Shown: one piece after another, positions 35,652-43,813 of the stretch
Layout of the letters: every line of letters begins with the position of its first letter
How positions within the stretch are numbered: the stretch's first letter is position 1
Origin: Tichowtungia aerotolerans
GTDB taxonomy: Bacteria > Verrucomicrobiota > Kiritimatiellia > Kiritimatiellales > Tichowtungiaceae
NCBI RefSeq assembly: GCF_009905215.1
Contig: NZ_CP047593.1
Location: 806,001-870,000, forward strand
Direction of reading: 5' to 3'
Length of the DNA stretch: 64,000 nt
Made by a program: the position numbers and the translations under genes
Notes under the pieces: generated by a model
The model's input: only the letters and a program-made list of their open reading frames with translations
Told to the model about the DNA's origin: nothing
Databases searched by the model: none

Positions 35652-36027
35652 GCAAAAACCGGACGTAAAAATTGAGAGCTGCGGGCTCTACACGCCGCTC
35701 AAAAAAGGGGGCAAAGAGCTGCCGAAACTGATTCGTTTTACGGATGAGATCCCCTGTGAGCTCGGCGTGGAATTCGGCTACATCCTGCACATTAAAAAAG
35801 CGCGCGGGATGAAGCTGACCTTTCAGATTGACCATCCGCCCTTCTTCCGCGACGGCGAAATCGATCCGCCGTTTACCGGCGAAGAATACGTGCGTTCCAA
35901 TGATTGGAAATTTTTCCTCGGCGACACCACCTGGGAGCCGATTGAAGATAAAGCCGGACCGTGGCGCATCCGCAGCTGGCTCAATGGCGATCTCATCGCA
36001 GACCGAACACTCATGCTGGTCCGTTAA
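35644..36027 (+). CDS. DUF3859-family protein
   Basis: 127 residues, no signal peptide, beta-rich. The family pattern is visible: ESCGLYTP near the start, IPCELGVEFGYILHIK, IDHPPF and GPWRIRSWLNGDLIAD at the end. No function is established. Overlaps the transporter gene by 8 bp. It carries one exact iterated palindrome at 35895-35909 (encoding SNDWK) and another 3 bp after the stop. Confidence 0.8.
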   Translation: MAKQKPDVKIESCGLYTPLKKGGKELPKLIRFTDEIPCELGVEFGYILHIKKARGMKLTFQIDHPPFFRDGEIDPPFTGEEYVRSNDWKFFLGDTTWEPIEDKAGPWRIRSWLNGDLIADRTLMLVR

Positions 36028-36029
36028 AT

Positions 36030-36044
36030 TTCCAGACTTTGGAA
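36030..36044. repeat. iterated palindrome, exact (TTCCAG) variant, beside a terminator
   Basis: TTCCAG-ACT-TTGGAA three bases after the DUF3859 stop. On the minus strand its TTTTCC is the T-run of the hairpin at 36047-36071. Confidence 0.88.
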
Positions 36045-36071
36045 AAGCGGCCGACATAAAAATCCGGCCGC
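36041..36071 (-). terminator. probable terminator of the TauE-like gene
   Basis: Stem GCGGCCG/CGGCCGC (36047-36053 with 36065-36071), 11-base loop, then TTTTCC on the minus strand. It lies 13 bp after the TauE-like stop between convergent genes. Confidence 0.6.
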
Positions 36072-36083
36072 ACGATTCATTGA

Positions 36084-36863
36084 TTATTTGTCGGCAAAAA
36101 TCTGCCACCACACCTTGACCGTGCTGGCAAAAACAATAGCCAGCAGGAGGTGGCGAACCGTGGTTGGCTTCAACGCTTTGCTGCACTTCGCTCCCAGTTG
36201 AGCCGCTGGAATCGACCCGAGAATCAGCGGAACGATCATGACCAACCCGACCTGCGCCGAGGCAAGTTTCCCGATAGAGCCGGTCAGTGCGCCAAGGAAC
36301 ACGATCCCAAGGCTGGTTCCCACGGTCACTTTCAAAGGAACCCGCAGAACCGTCACCATCAGAGGAATCAGAATAAAACCGCCGCCGGCACCAACCGCAC
36401 CGGACATAAACCCAACAAAAGCTCCAATCAGCAAAGACGGGATCAGGCGAAACTTAAACTCTTCAACGGGCTCACCGGGTTCTTCATTCTTTTCCTTTTT
36501 CAGCAGAAGCATCAGAAAAGCAACCAGAACCAAAAATCCAAAGAAAATCAGAAGTGTCCGGTTTTCCAAGTATTTAGAAAAATACGCGCCGCTCAGCGCG
36601 CACAGCCCCATCGGAATCCCGACGCTCAGCAGAACCCTTCCGTTCACAAAATTATTCTTTTTGTGAATGATCATTCCTGAAATCGACGAAACGAGCACCT
36701 GAACCATCGAAAGGCCGGCCACCTCTTTCATCGTCAGCTCTCCGGCACCGACCAAAGGCGGAACCGTCAGCATCAGCGGAATCATAATCACGGCGCCGCC
36801 AACCCCCAGCAAGCCGGACAAAAACCCACCGCACAGCCCCAAAATAAATAATGTCACTATCAT
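36084..36863 (-). CDS. TauE/SafE-family sulfite/anion exporter
   Basis: About 259 residues with eight hydrophobic segments. The two family repeats are seen as GGFLSGLLGVGGAVIMIPLM and VGFMSGAVGAGGGFILIPLM, each with the Gly-rich loop. Family members move sulfite, sulfoacetate or taurine-derived anions; with many sulfatases nearby, sulfur-anion export is reasonable but not proven. Start at the ATG 36863 is provisional; a TTG at 36875 is possible. Confidence 0.88.
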   Translation of the reverse strand: MIVTLFILGLCGGFLSGLLGVGGAVIMIPLMLTVPPLVGAGELTMKEVAGLSMVQVLVSSISGMIIHKKNNFVNGRVLLSVGIPMGLCALSGAYFSKYLENRTLLIFFGFLVLVAFLMLLLKKEKNEEPGEPVEEFKFRLIPSLLIGAFVGFMSGAVGAGGGFILIPLMVTVLRVPLKVTVGTSLGIVFLGALTGSIGKLASAQVGLVMIVPLILGSIPAAQLGAKCSKALKPTTVRHLLLAIVFASTVKVWWQIFADK

Positions 36864-36913
36864 CAATCTACCCAATCCGGTTAAAATAAACGGGAAAGAC
36901 GTTACCCGAACAC

Positions 36914-36928
36914 GTCCAGGGTTTGGAA
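36914..36928. repeat. degenerate iterated palindrome
   Basis: GTCCAG-GGT-TTGGAA, one mismatch to the consensus, at the edge of the decayed region. Confidence 0.5.
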
Positions 36929-37212
36929 CCTTTTCCGCATTTTTTTGAAAACGGGCCCTTCTGAGTCACTTTTTTTGCAGCCATCGCCCGGAGCAACATC
37001 AAACCATCGGTTCAACTCCAGCCTTCTGCTGAGTCCGCTAGAAAGTAAATGCGGTTGATTGTACAAGTGATTGTCCGTTTCAGCCCGGTTTTTTTGTGGA
37101 ATGATTCCTTCCATGCACGAAACAGGGTCATATTCCACCGCCGCATCTTCAACAATTACGTTCGGCAACCTTGCGCCTGAAAAACCGCGGAACGGATTCT
37201 CAACGATGATTT

Positions 37213-37620
37213 GTGAACTCTGAGAACCAACTACCGCATTGGTGCCGTGGTCGAGAATCAGGCAAAGGCCCCGCTCCTCGTCTTCTCGGAAACCTTTACC
37301 AAAATCACGCCATGCACTGGAATTTCAGCAAAAAAGTCATCGGAAGCCTCTCCGACATCCACCTGCCTCCAAAGATCCCGAACAACATGCCGTCCTTTTT
37401 TCCCAATATCTGAAAGACGCAATATCGCCATCTGCGATGTTTCAGAACGGTTAAACAATCCGACAGCAGAGGAACCGTCCGCCAGCTGCTCGCAAAAACC
37501 AACCTCTCCATGCAGGAAATCGCCGAAGTCTGCGATTACACCTACCTCGGCAACGTCTTCAAACGCGAAACCGGCATCTCCCCCGGAAAATATCCGAACC
37601 AAAACATGTCGAGAACATCT
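37213..37620 (+). pseudogene. AraC-family regulator, decayed
   Basis: From 37462 to 37620 one frame gives RQLLAKTNLSMQEIAEVCDY followed by TYLGNVFKRETGISPGKY, a clear second HTH of an AraC protein. Upstream, a different frame from 37213 contains NQLPHWCRGRE, like the edge of an AraC cupin domain, and a stop at 37411 separates the parts. At least one frameshift and a large internal loss are needed, so this is a dead regulator. It is convergent with the sulfatase remnant, resembling the live AraC-sulfatase pairs at 11-17 kb. Confidence 0.7.
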
Positions 37621-37626
37621 GCTTCT

Positions 37627-37870
37627 CTATAACCTCTGTTTCAGCAAAAGCCAATGCGGGTCGACATTGAGCGCCATTTGCCTGATTAGATGCCCCATCA
37701 TTTGTATCTGCAGTTCGGCGGCTTCCGCCCGGTGCCACAGGTTGCTCTGCGGCTTCGGATCTTTCTGAAGGTCGTACAGTTCGCTCCGCGTTTCCGGCCC
37801 GTGGCATCTGATCCGAATCGTATCGGCTCGCAGTGCGCACTGGGTTTCAATCAGAACCGAATCCCGCAGC
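37627..37870 (-). pseudogene. sulfatase C-terminal remnant
   Basis: The minus-strand reading contains HGPETRSELYDLQKDPKPQS and then NLWHRAEAAELQIQMMGHLI, the standard C-terminal arrangement of S1 sulfatases (LYDL..DP..NLW). The formylglycine domain and start are missing. The open frame continues upstream to about 37923 without sulfatase similarity. It is a relic of a lost sulfatase gene. Confidence 0.72.
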
Positions 37871-38052
37871 ACTGTGTCCGGATCGCTCCCCCCGGCGAAT
37901 GCGACAAGATGAAGCGGAAACACGATAGGACTCTGACTTTGTGCTTTTTTGTGTTTTGCATGGCAGAAACATCTGCGCGCCCCCCGCGGTTAAAACTCTC
38001 TCCCGTCTATAGACAAGCTGATCCTGATCATCCTGTAATCCGATCAGAACCT

Positions 38053-38067
38053 TTCCAACCATTGGAA
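38053..38067. repeat. iterated palindrome, exact copy
   Basis: TTCCAA-CCA-TTGGAA in the decayed intergenic DNA between the sulfatase remnant and the SHD1-like gene. Confidence 0.88.
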
Positions 38068-38193
38068 AATCCGTATTCATCCGCGTTATCTGCGGTCAAA
38101 AGCGCCGGATGGAGTTCCCCAGCCTGCATGTTCTGCACCTCAGCGCCTTTGGAAGAAAGACTCTTCCGGCTCAGAAAAAACATCCGCTGGGGA

Positions 38194-39003
38194 TCACTCG
38201 CTGGGGAATCGCTGGAACCAGGGAATGCGCGGCGGCTCCAGTTTTTCAAATTTGCTGTTGAAGTGGCGGCTTTCGATCGAGCCGGGATGCTCCTTATAGA
38301 ACCGGCGCAGGCTTTCGATGCTGTACGACAGATTATCGGTCACCCAGTCCAGTTTGAAATCGCACTCCGAAGCAATCAGATTCCCTTTTGCATCGGAGAT
38401 GGCGACAATAACGCCGCAATAGGTTTTGCCGCGCTCCACCGCCGATGGAACCAGAATCCATGAAGCCCGGTATGCGTTAAATGATATATCCGGAACGGAA
38501 AATTCGTATTGCGATCTTTTTTCATCAGGCAATGTGAAAACAGTGCGGCTGTAGTTCATCAGAACAAGCTGATTGTCATCTGCAACCAGCCGCTCCCGGC
38601 CCAGGACAAACAGTTCGGCAGTCAGTTCACCGACATACGGAAGCCTGCTTTTCTTTTCGATCGAGATGTTAAATGTATACAGGATGGTGTCATCATCTTC
38701 ACGGGACCATTCGGTTCTGCCAAGCTGATGGGTGGTGTAATCGGTGTCCACCTCAACAACCGGAGGAACACGGTATTTGAGATAATTCAGATCGGCCAAT
38801 GTCAGATCTTCAAAATGAATCAGGATGCTGTCTGATCGGGCATCCCGGACAAGCACTCCGCCCAGCAGCTCCCGGCTGTAGGTCGCTTCGACCTGCTTGT
38901 CCGTTCCATCGGCCCAGATTCTGGATTCCAACGCAAACAGCTGCCCCGCAGCCAGACAAACGGCCGCCAGAATCCAACTCCAGAATGATCGGTTAATACA
39001 CAT
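38194..39003 (-). CDS. secreted protein with SHD1-like N-terminal domain
   Basis: 269 residues with a signal peptide ending near QLFA. Residues 26-80 (SRIWADGTDKQVEATY, then LTLADLNYLKYRVPP) fit the SHD1-like pattern common in PVC bacteria: R-x-W-x-D, a short beta unit and an L-x-x-x-D-x-x-Y-L end. The remainder is beta-rich and unrecognised. Its start overlaps the end of the upstream TonB-like gene by 11 bp, so the two are co-expressed and probably work together in the envelope. Function unknown. Confidence 0.65.
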   Translation of the reverse strand: MCINRSFWSWILAAVCLAAGQLFALESRIWADGTDKQVEATYSRELLGGVLVRDARSDSILIHFEDLTLADLNYLKYRVPPVVEVDTDYTTHQLGRTEWSREDDDTILYTFNISIEKKSRLPYVGELTAELFVLGRERLVADDNQLVLMNYSRTVFTLPDEKRSQYEFSVPDISFNAYRASWILVPSAVERGKTYCGVIVAISDAKGNLIASECDFKLDWVTDNLSYSIESLRRFYKEHPGSIESRHFNSKFEKLEPPRIPWFQRFPSE

Positions 39004-40102
39004 TGAACATCAACTCACTGTCAAGATCCTGATCGCCGGGGATCGTCAGATATTTAATTTCGTCTTTTAGGTGCGCGGGAATTTCCGCTGTTTTAAAAAC
39101 AGGAAGGATCGGGCCGCCATCACGGTTCCGCGGATAAATCTCCCCCCTTTTCTGAATGCGCAGAGTTGCCTGCGTATCCGCTCCGTTGTGATCGCCAATA
39201 ATCACCTCCATCTCCACCGGCTGATTGGCTTTCAGTTCAAACCAGTCGCCGACAGCCATGGAGAGCTTCCCGGTGAAATATTCAAGGTTCTCTCTGGCAG
39301 AAGAGCGCCAGCCTGTATAGATATCCGCAACCGCCGGAAGGCCCAGAAATGCCACTTCTCTGCCGTCTACTTTGACAGCCAGCACGTGATTGCCGCGTCC
39401 CCAGAAACGAAACTGGCCGTCTTCGTGGGCCATCATCCGCCCTTTATAATGAACAATCCACTGTGCCGTATTCAGATTATCAGGAATTCCAAAACTCCGG
39501 GGGACATGTTCAAATCCAATGGTCGGAATAAAGATAAACGTGGTGTAAAGTTTCTGCGGCCAGCGGTAGTAGGCACTGAGCGAGAGCGGGTTCCAGCCGG
39601 AATCAAAAAACTGACGCAGAATATAAGGATATGATCCCATCGTAACGCTGTTTCTCTTTCCGGTGCGATCCAGCGAAAGCGCATAAAAGGTGCCTTCGAA
39701 ATCATTGCCGACCGACACCGTGCTTTTGCCGCCCAGCAAACTGACTTCCGAAGGATCCGGTATCAGCTCAAAGCCTCCGACTCCACCACCCAGCCCTTCT
39801 GTCATAGAGATGGTGTCCGGCAACTGAATTCCCGTCATGGACTGAACACTCTTGGAAACAAACCGCCGGCTCGTCTTCGGCCGGGTCCGTTTCTTCACTT
39901 TCACCCGCGGCTTTTTGAGTTCCACTTTTTTGCGCTCTACAGGAGGAGGCGGTTCAAACCTCTTTTCCTGCTTTTGAATCACCGTGAAAACAACAAGCCC
40001 TCCGGCCGCAAACAGAAGCGCACAATGAATCAGCGCACTGACCAATACAGCACTAGGGACGCCTTTGATCAGCCCTCTTGTATGTTTTATGAGTCGTTTC
40101 AT
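38993..40102 (-). CDS. TonB-like anchored periplasmic protein of unknown function
   Basis: 369 residues. One N-terminal transmembrane segment (VLVSALIHCALLFAAGGLVV) is followed by a Pro/Lys/Arg-rich linker (EPPPPVERKKVELKKPRVKV and KRTRPKTSRR), as in TonB-type proteins. Unlike TonB the C-terminal 250 residues are not a TonB domain but a beta-rich module with a PA14-like stretch (VHYKGRMMAHEDGQFRFW, LAVKVDGREV). It could span the periplasm and bind a ligand or the outer membrane. Overlaps the SHD1-like gene by 11 bp. No better family assignment by eye. Confidence 0.65.
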   Translation of the reverse strand: MKRLIKHTRGLIKGVPSAVLVSALIHCALLFAAGGLVVFTVIQKQEKRFEPPPPVERKKVELKKPRVKVKKRTRPKTSRRFVSKSVQSMTGIQLPDTISMTEGLGGGVGGFELIPDPSEVSLLGGKSTVSVGNDFEGTFYALSLDRTGKRNSVTMGSYPYILRQFFDSGWNPLSLSAYYRWPQKLYTTFIFIPTIGFEHVPRSFGIPDNLNTAQWIVHYKGRMMAHEDGQFRFWGRGNHVLAVKVDGREVAFLGLPAVADIYTGWRSSARENLEYFTGKLSMAVGDWFELKANQPVEMEVIIGDHNGADTQATLRIQKRGEIYPRNRDGGPILPVFKTAEIPAHLKDEIKYLTIPGDQDLDSELMFNVY

Positions 40103-40170
40103 TGCCTGCTTCTTAATCGTCTCATTTTTTTTAATTGTAACACATTAATATCGTTCTGTCAGAAAAACTG

Positions 40171-40347
40171 TTATCCCTCCTTGGACACAATTTTCAGGGA
40201 GGTGGAGCTCTCGACGGTCAGGGGAAACGGCCGAAGCCAATATCGGAACCCGTGATGAGTCTGCACCGTTTCAGAACGCACGGTCCAAAATGCTGTCTGC
40301 CCGATCTCATCCCTGATTTTCCACACAACTTCATACTGTATCGAGTA
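40171..40347 (-). pseudogene. possible C-terminal fragment of an unknown protein
   Basis: A minus-strand frame without start codon reads QYEVVWKIRDEIGQTAFWTV and continues to LKIVSKEG before a stop. Residue use looks like genuine protein, but no family is recognised and a stop precedes it at 40348. It may be a remnant. The rest of 40103-40670 shows no gene. Confidence 0.3.
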
Positions 40348-40672
40348 TTACAAGAATACGAATCCCCCCGCCACTGGACCGATATGCGTTAACGCGTAAT
40401 TTCTTCTTCGGCGCGGGATCGCATAAAAACTGAATAAAGGAGCAGAAGGCCGCCATTCTGTGAACATCTCCGGCTCCCCCGAATAAACCTGTAAAATCCT
40501 GTCCACATCTTATGACAGGTCCCGAAAGCCGGCAAAATGCGTTGTGCGTCAATCTTATGGATTATTTGCGACCACCAGTATATGATTTCAGGCTCTCCCA
40601 GATTTATCCTTTCTGGAGACAAATCATCGTCCCTTGCCCGGACTCTGTTGAAGATAAATCCAAAAAGCCAAA

Positions 40673-40747
40673 TGGTGCACCCGCCGGGAGTCGAACCCAG
40701 ATCTACGGCTTCGGAGGCCGCTATTCTATCCATTGAACTACGGGTGC
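40673..40747 (-). tRNA. tRNA-Arg (anticodon CCG)
   Basis: On the minus strand acceptor GCACCCG pairs with CGGGTGC, discriminator A is followed by an encoded CCA. The anticodon stem-loop is GCGGC-CTCCGAA-GCCGT with anticodon CCG, and the T-arm has GGTTCGACTCC. The cloverleaf is complete (75 nt with CCA). Confidence 0.95.
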
Positions 40748-40837
40748 GATAAAAGGAAGAAGGTAACGCTTCCCGCTCCGCAGGGAAACCAGAAAAATCA
40801 AAAAACAAACCTTTCGCCGCAATCCCGCTCAAGTTGT

Positions 40838-40852
40838 TTCCAAACATTGGAA
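40838..40852. repeat. iterated palindrome, exact copy
   Basis: TTCCAA-ACA-TTGGAA between the tRNA-Arg gene and the MobA-like gene, 54 bp before the latter's start. Confidence 0.88.
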
Positions 40853-40905
40853 AACTCTTGCCGGGCTGAACACGACTGTTTACCCTCGACCCGACGGAGA
40901 AACTC

Positions 40906-41922
40906 ATGGACGGACAGAAAAAAGTCAATGCGGTTGTTCTGGCCGGTGATCGGCGCGCCAGCATTCAGGTTAAAAATGATAACAAAGCATTCCTGCTGCT
41001 GAAAAACACACCTTTGCTGATTCACATTCTGCGCGCTTTCAAACAAGCGCGGTTTGTACACGACATCACCGTGATCGGTCCGGCCGAGCGTATCCGTGAA
41101 ATCATCGGGCAGTACGCCGATACCCTGGAAGGTCCCGGGAAAATTCGCGTGATTGAGCAGCGGCAGAACATGATTGAAAACTTCAAGGCGGCTTATGTCG
41201 ACTCACTCGGCCTGCCGCAAAGCACTGCGTTTGAAACCCTGTCCGGATCAGAGCACGCCGATACACCTGTGCTGGCTTCTCCGTGCGACATTCCCCTGCT
41301 CACCTCGTGGGAAATCGACGAGTTCCTCATGCAAAGCAACATGCACGACTACGACTACTCCATCGGAATCACCTCGGAAAAGGTGCTGAGGTATTATCAT
41401 CCATCCGGCAACAAGCCGGGCATCCGGATGATCTACTTCCATGTTCGCGAGGACCTGATGCGCCAGAACAACCTGCATCTGGCCCGCCCGCTCAAACTGA
41501 AGCATCTGGACTACATCGAAAAAATGTATGAATGGCGCTACCAGACCCATCTGCTCAATGTGCTGCGCATGATGTCCGCACTGCTGCTGTTCAGCTGGCG
41601 GTTTCTGGCGGCCATCAAGGTGTTCACATTTCTGCAGATCTCACTCTACTACGACCGCCACGGCCATCCGCGACTGGCCGACCGCCTGCGCATGCACGCT
41701 CCTCTGCATGCACTGCCCGAAGGAATCGGCCGGATCATCGGCGCACGCACGCAGGTCGTCTACACCCATCTCGGCGGCGCGGCCCTTGACGTCGACCACG
41801 ATGAAAACCTGGAGGCGATGGAAGCCATGTATGACGACTGGATGGAGCACCAAAGCGCCCTGCGTCAAAAGCGTTTTCCAAGGGTTGGAAAAAGTGAAGC
41901 CGCCGCTATACTGCGGGTATGA
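40906..41922 (+). CDS. MobA-like nucleotidyltransferase
   Basis: 338 residues. The N-terminal 190 residues have the NTP-transferase fold: VNAVVLAGDRRAS, the Lys in NDNKAFLLLKNTPLL, and SPCDIPLLTSWEID as the metal-binding Asp loop. The C-terminal part has a hydrophobic stretch (MMSALLLFSWRFLAAIKVF), suggesting membrane contact. It probably transfers a nucleotide to a sugar phosphate, lipid phosphate or cofactor. Its stop overlaps the ATG of the ferritin-like/VIT1 gene by 4 bp. An exact iterated palindrome lies at 41876-41890 (FPRVGK). Confidence 0.8.
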   Translation: MDGQKKVNAVVLAGDRRASIQVKNDNKAFLLLKNTPLLIHILRAFKQARFVHDITVIGPAERIREIIGQYADTLEGPGKIRVIEQRQNMIENFKAAYVDSLGLPQSTAFETLSGSEHADTPVLASPCDIPLLTSWEIDEFLMQSNMHDYDYSIGITSEKVLRYYHPSGNKPGIRMIYFHVREDLMRQNNLHLARPLKLKHLDYIEKMYEWRYQTHLLNVLRMMSALLLFSWRFLAAIKVFTFLQISLYYDRHGHPRLADRLRMHAPLHALPEGIGRIIGARTQVVYTHLGGAALDVDHDENLEAMEAMYDDWMEHQSALRQKRFPRVGKSEAAAILRV

Positions 41923-42791
41923 ACATCTCTGAATCCGACAAACGGCAGTTCCGCTCCTTCCAGCGCGACGAAATCACCGAATACCATATTTACCGACGGC
42001 TGGCTCAGAAAACGAAGAATGAGGCCAATCGACGGATTCTGCTTCAGATCGCCGAGGACGAACTGCGCCATTACAACGAATGGAAGACCGTTACGGAAAC
42101 CGACGTCCGCCCTAATTCTTCCAAGGTTCGGAAATATGCATGGATCACCCGGCTTCTCGGGCTCACATTCGGCGTAAAGCTGATGGAGGCCGGCGAAGCG
42201 GGCGCACAGCAAAACTACAGCGAATATGAAGCCGTTTTCGCCCCGGCGGGCCAAATGGCCGCCGAAGAAAACGACCACGAGCAGGAGCTGATCAACCTGC
42301 TCGATGAAGAACGCCTGCAGTACACCGGCTCCGTCGTGCTCGGTCTCAACGACGCGCTGGTGGAACTGACCGGTGCGCTGGCCGGCCTGACGCTGGCTCT
42401 GCGCGATACCGGCCTGATCGCCCTCACCGGCTCAATCACCGGAATTGCGGCCGCGTTCTCGATGGCCGCGTCGGAATATCTTTCGACGAAATCAGAGGAT
42501 ACCGAAAAACATCCGGCCAAAGCCTCGGTCTACACCGGCGTCGCGTATATTTTCACGGTCATCATCCTGATTATCCCCTACCTGATCTTCCAGAACTATT
42601 TTGTCTGCCTCGGCGTGACTCTGGCACTCGGCATCGGAATTATCGCCGCATTCAACTATTACATCTCGGTTGCCAAGGATCTCAATTTCCGCAAACGGTT
42701 CATCGAAATGACCGGGCTCAGCCTCGGCGTGGCCGCCATCAGCTTCCTCATCGGATTCCTGCTGCGCCACTTTACAGGCATCGAAATCTGA
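41919..42791 (+). CDS. ferritin-like domain fused to VIT1/CCC1 iron/manganese transporter
   Basis: 290 residues. Residues 1-110 are a rubrerythrin/ferritin-like helical domain with metal-ligand patterns EITEYHIY and EDELRHYNEW, plus AAEENDHEQEL. Residues about 130-290 form the VIT1 membrane domain of five helices (VLGLNDALVELTGALAGLT, ASEYLSTKSEDTEKHPAKAS, ending in LSLGVAAISFLIGFLL). This is the MbfA-type design, in which the soluble part senses or delivers iron for export. Coupled to the MobA-like gene by ATGA. A one-mismatch palindrome lies at 42119-42133. Confidence 0.88.
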   Translation: MNISESDKRQFRSFQRDEITEYHIYRRLAQKTKNEANRRILLQIAEDELRHYNEWKTVTETDVRPNSSKVRKYAWITRLLGLTFGVKLMEAGEAGAQQNYSEYEAVFAPAGQMAAEENDHEQELINLLDEERLQYTGSVVLGLNDALVELTGALAGLTLALRDTGLIALTGSITGIAAAFSMAASEYLSTKSEDTEKHPAKASVYTGVAYIFTVIILIIPYLIFQNYFVCLGVTLALGIGIIAAFNYYISVAKDLNFRKRFIEMTGLSLGVAAISFLIGFLLRHFTGIEI

Positions 42792-42870
42792 TGTTCAGTC
42801 CCGCCAACGTTACAAACAACAATGCTTTTTGTAATCGAAGCCTGAAATTCTCTTTGATAACTTCCAAGGA

Positions 42871-43341
42871 ATGAAAAAATCCCATGAAGTTCTCAAGAGC
42901 GCAATCACTCCATGCGGAGCCAAAGCCGTTGCTGCAGAGATGGGACTCTCGCAATCGATGATTTATAAATGGTGCCAGCCGTCGGGAAACCCGGACTGTT
43001 CCGGAAGCGAGAATCCGCTCGACCGGCTGTTGGAAATCTGCAGACTCACCGGCGACGACTCGGCAATCAACTGGCTCTGCCAGCAGACCGACAGCTTTCG
43101 CGTCAAAAACCCGGCGGCAGAAGCTGCAACCGACATTAAGCAGTCCGTTTTGGGAAACACGCAGGTCATCCTGAAAGAATTCTCAGAAATGCTCGAAGCG
43201 GTCACCGAAAGCTATGCGAACGGCCAGCGGATCGACCTGAAAGAATCCGAGAGGGTCCGCAAGGAATGGGACGAACTGAAGTCAATAGCAGAGCAGTTTG
43301 TCTGTGCCTGTGAACAGGGACTGTTTGATCACAGTAATTAA
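42871..43341 (+). CDS. small HTH protein, phage CII-like
   Basis: 156 residues. The N-terminal half is a helix-turn-helix (GAKAVAAEMGLSQSMIYKWC) followed by NPLDRLLEICRLTGDDSAIN, the layout of CII/CP76-like regulators used as chromosomal genes in several PVC genomes. The C-terminal half is helical. It stands 14 bp upstream of the NfeD and SPFH genes and could regulate them, or be a domesticated phage gene. Targets unknown. Confidence 0.65.
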   Translation: MKKSHEVLKSAITPCGAKAVAAEMGLSQSMIYKWCQPSGNPDCSGSENPLDRLLEICRLTGDDSAINWLCQQTDSFRVKNPAAEAATDIKQSVLGNTQVILKEFSEMLEAVTESYANGQRIDLKESERVRKEWDELKSIAEQFVCACEQGLFDHSN

Positions 43342-43355
43342 AAAAGGAGACTGTT

Positions 43356-43802
43356 ATGTTTAATGCCGCATTCTGGTGGGCCATCGCAGGCCTTGCACTC
43401 ATGATCAGTGAGTTTGCAGTTCCCGGACTGATTTTGTTTTTCTTCGGAATCGGGGCTCTGGCAACCGCCCTGCTGACATGGCTTTTTCCGTTAAGCATGG
43501 AATGGCAGATCACCGTTTTCATTATCATCTCGCTGGCATCATTGTTCGGACTCCGGCGCTTGCTGAAACCCGTTTTCATGGGACGCACTTCCGGAGAACC
43601 GGAACAATCCGGAGAACTGAGCCAGCTGGTTGGCTCACACGGAGAAGTAACCGTAAAGATCGAACCCGGAAAAACCGGACGGATCCTTCTGAACGGCGCC
43701 ACATGGAAAGCCGTTTCCAACGATCCGGTCTCTGCCGGAACAACGGTTGAGGTAACAGAACAGCACAACCTGACTCTCACTGTTAAACCAATAACGCAAT
43801 AA
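43356..43802 (+). CDS. NfeD-family membrane protein
   Basis: 148 residues. Two or three transmembrane segments (WWAIAGLALMISEFAVPGLI, FFFGIGALATALLTWLF) are followed by an OB-fold domain (SGELSQLVGSHGEVTVKIEP) as in short NfeD proteins. AAAAGGAGA precedes the ATG. NfeD proteins partner with SPFH proteins in membrane microdomains; the SPFH gene follows after 11 bp. Confidence 0.9.
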   Translation: MFNAAFWWAIAGLALMISEFAVPGLILFFFGIGALATALLTWLFPLSMEWQITVFIIISLASLFGLRRLLKPVFMGRTSGEPEQSGELSQLVGSHGEVTVKIEPGKTGRILLNGATWKAVSNDPVSAGTTVEVTEQHNLTLTVKPITQ

Positions 43803-43813
43803 AGGAGAAAAAT

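Noticed and set aside
36902-37168. 88-codon minus-strand frame in the decayed region
   Set aside because: No start context, no family resemblance, and it lies in DNA with broken genes.
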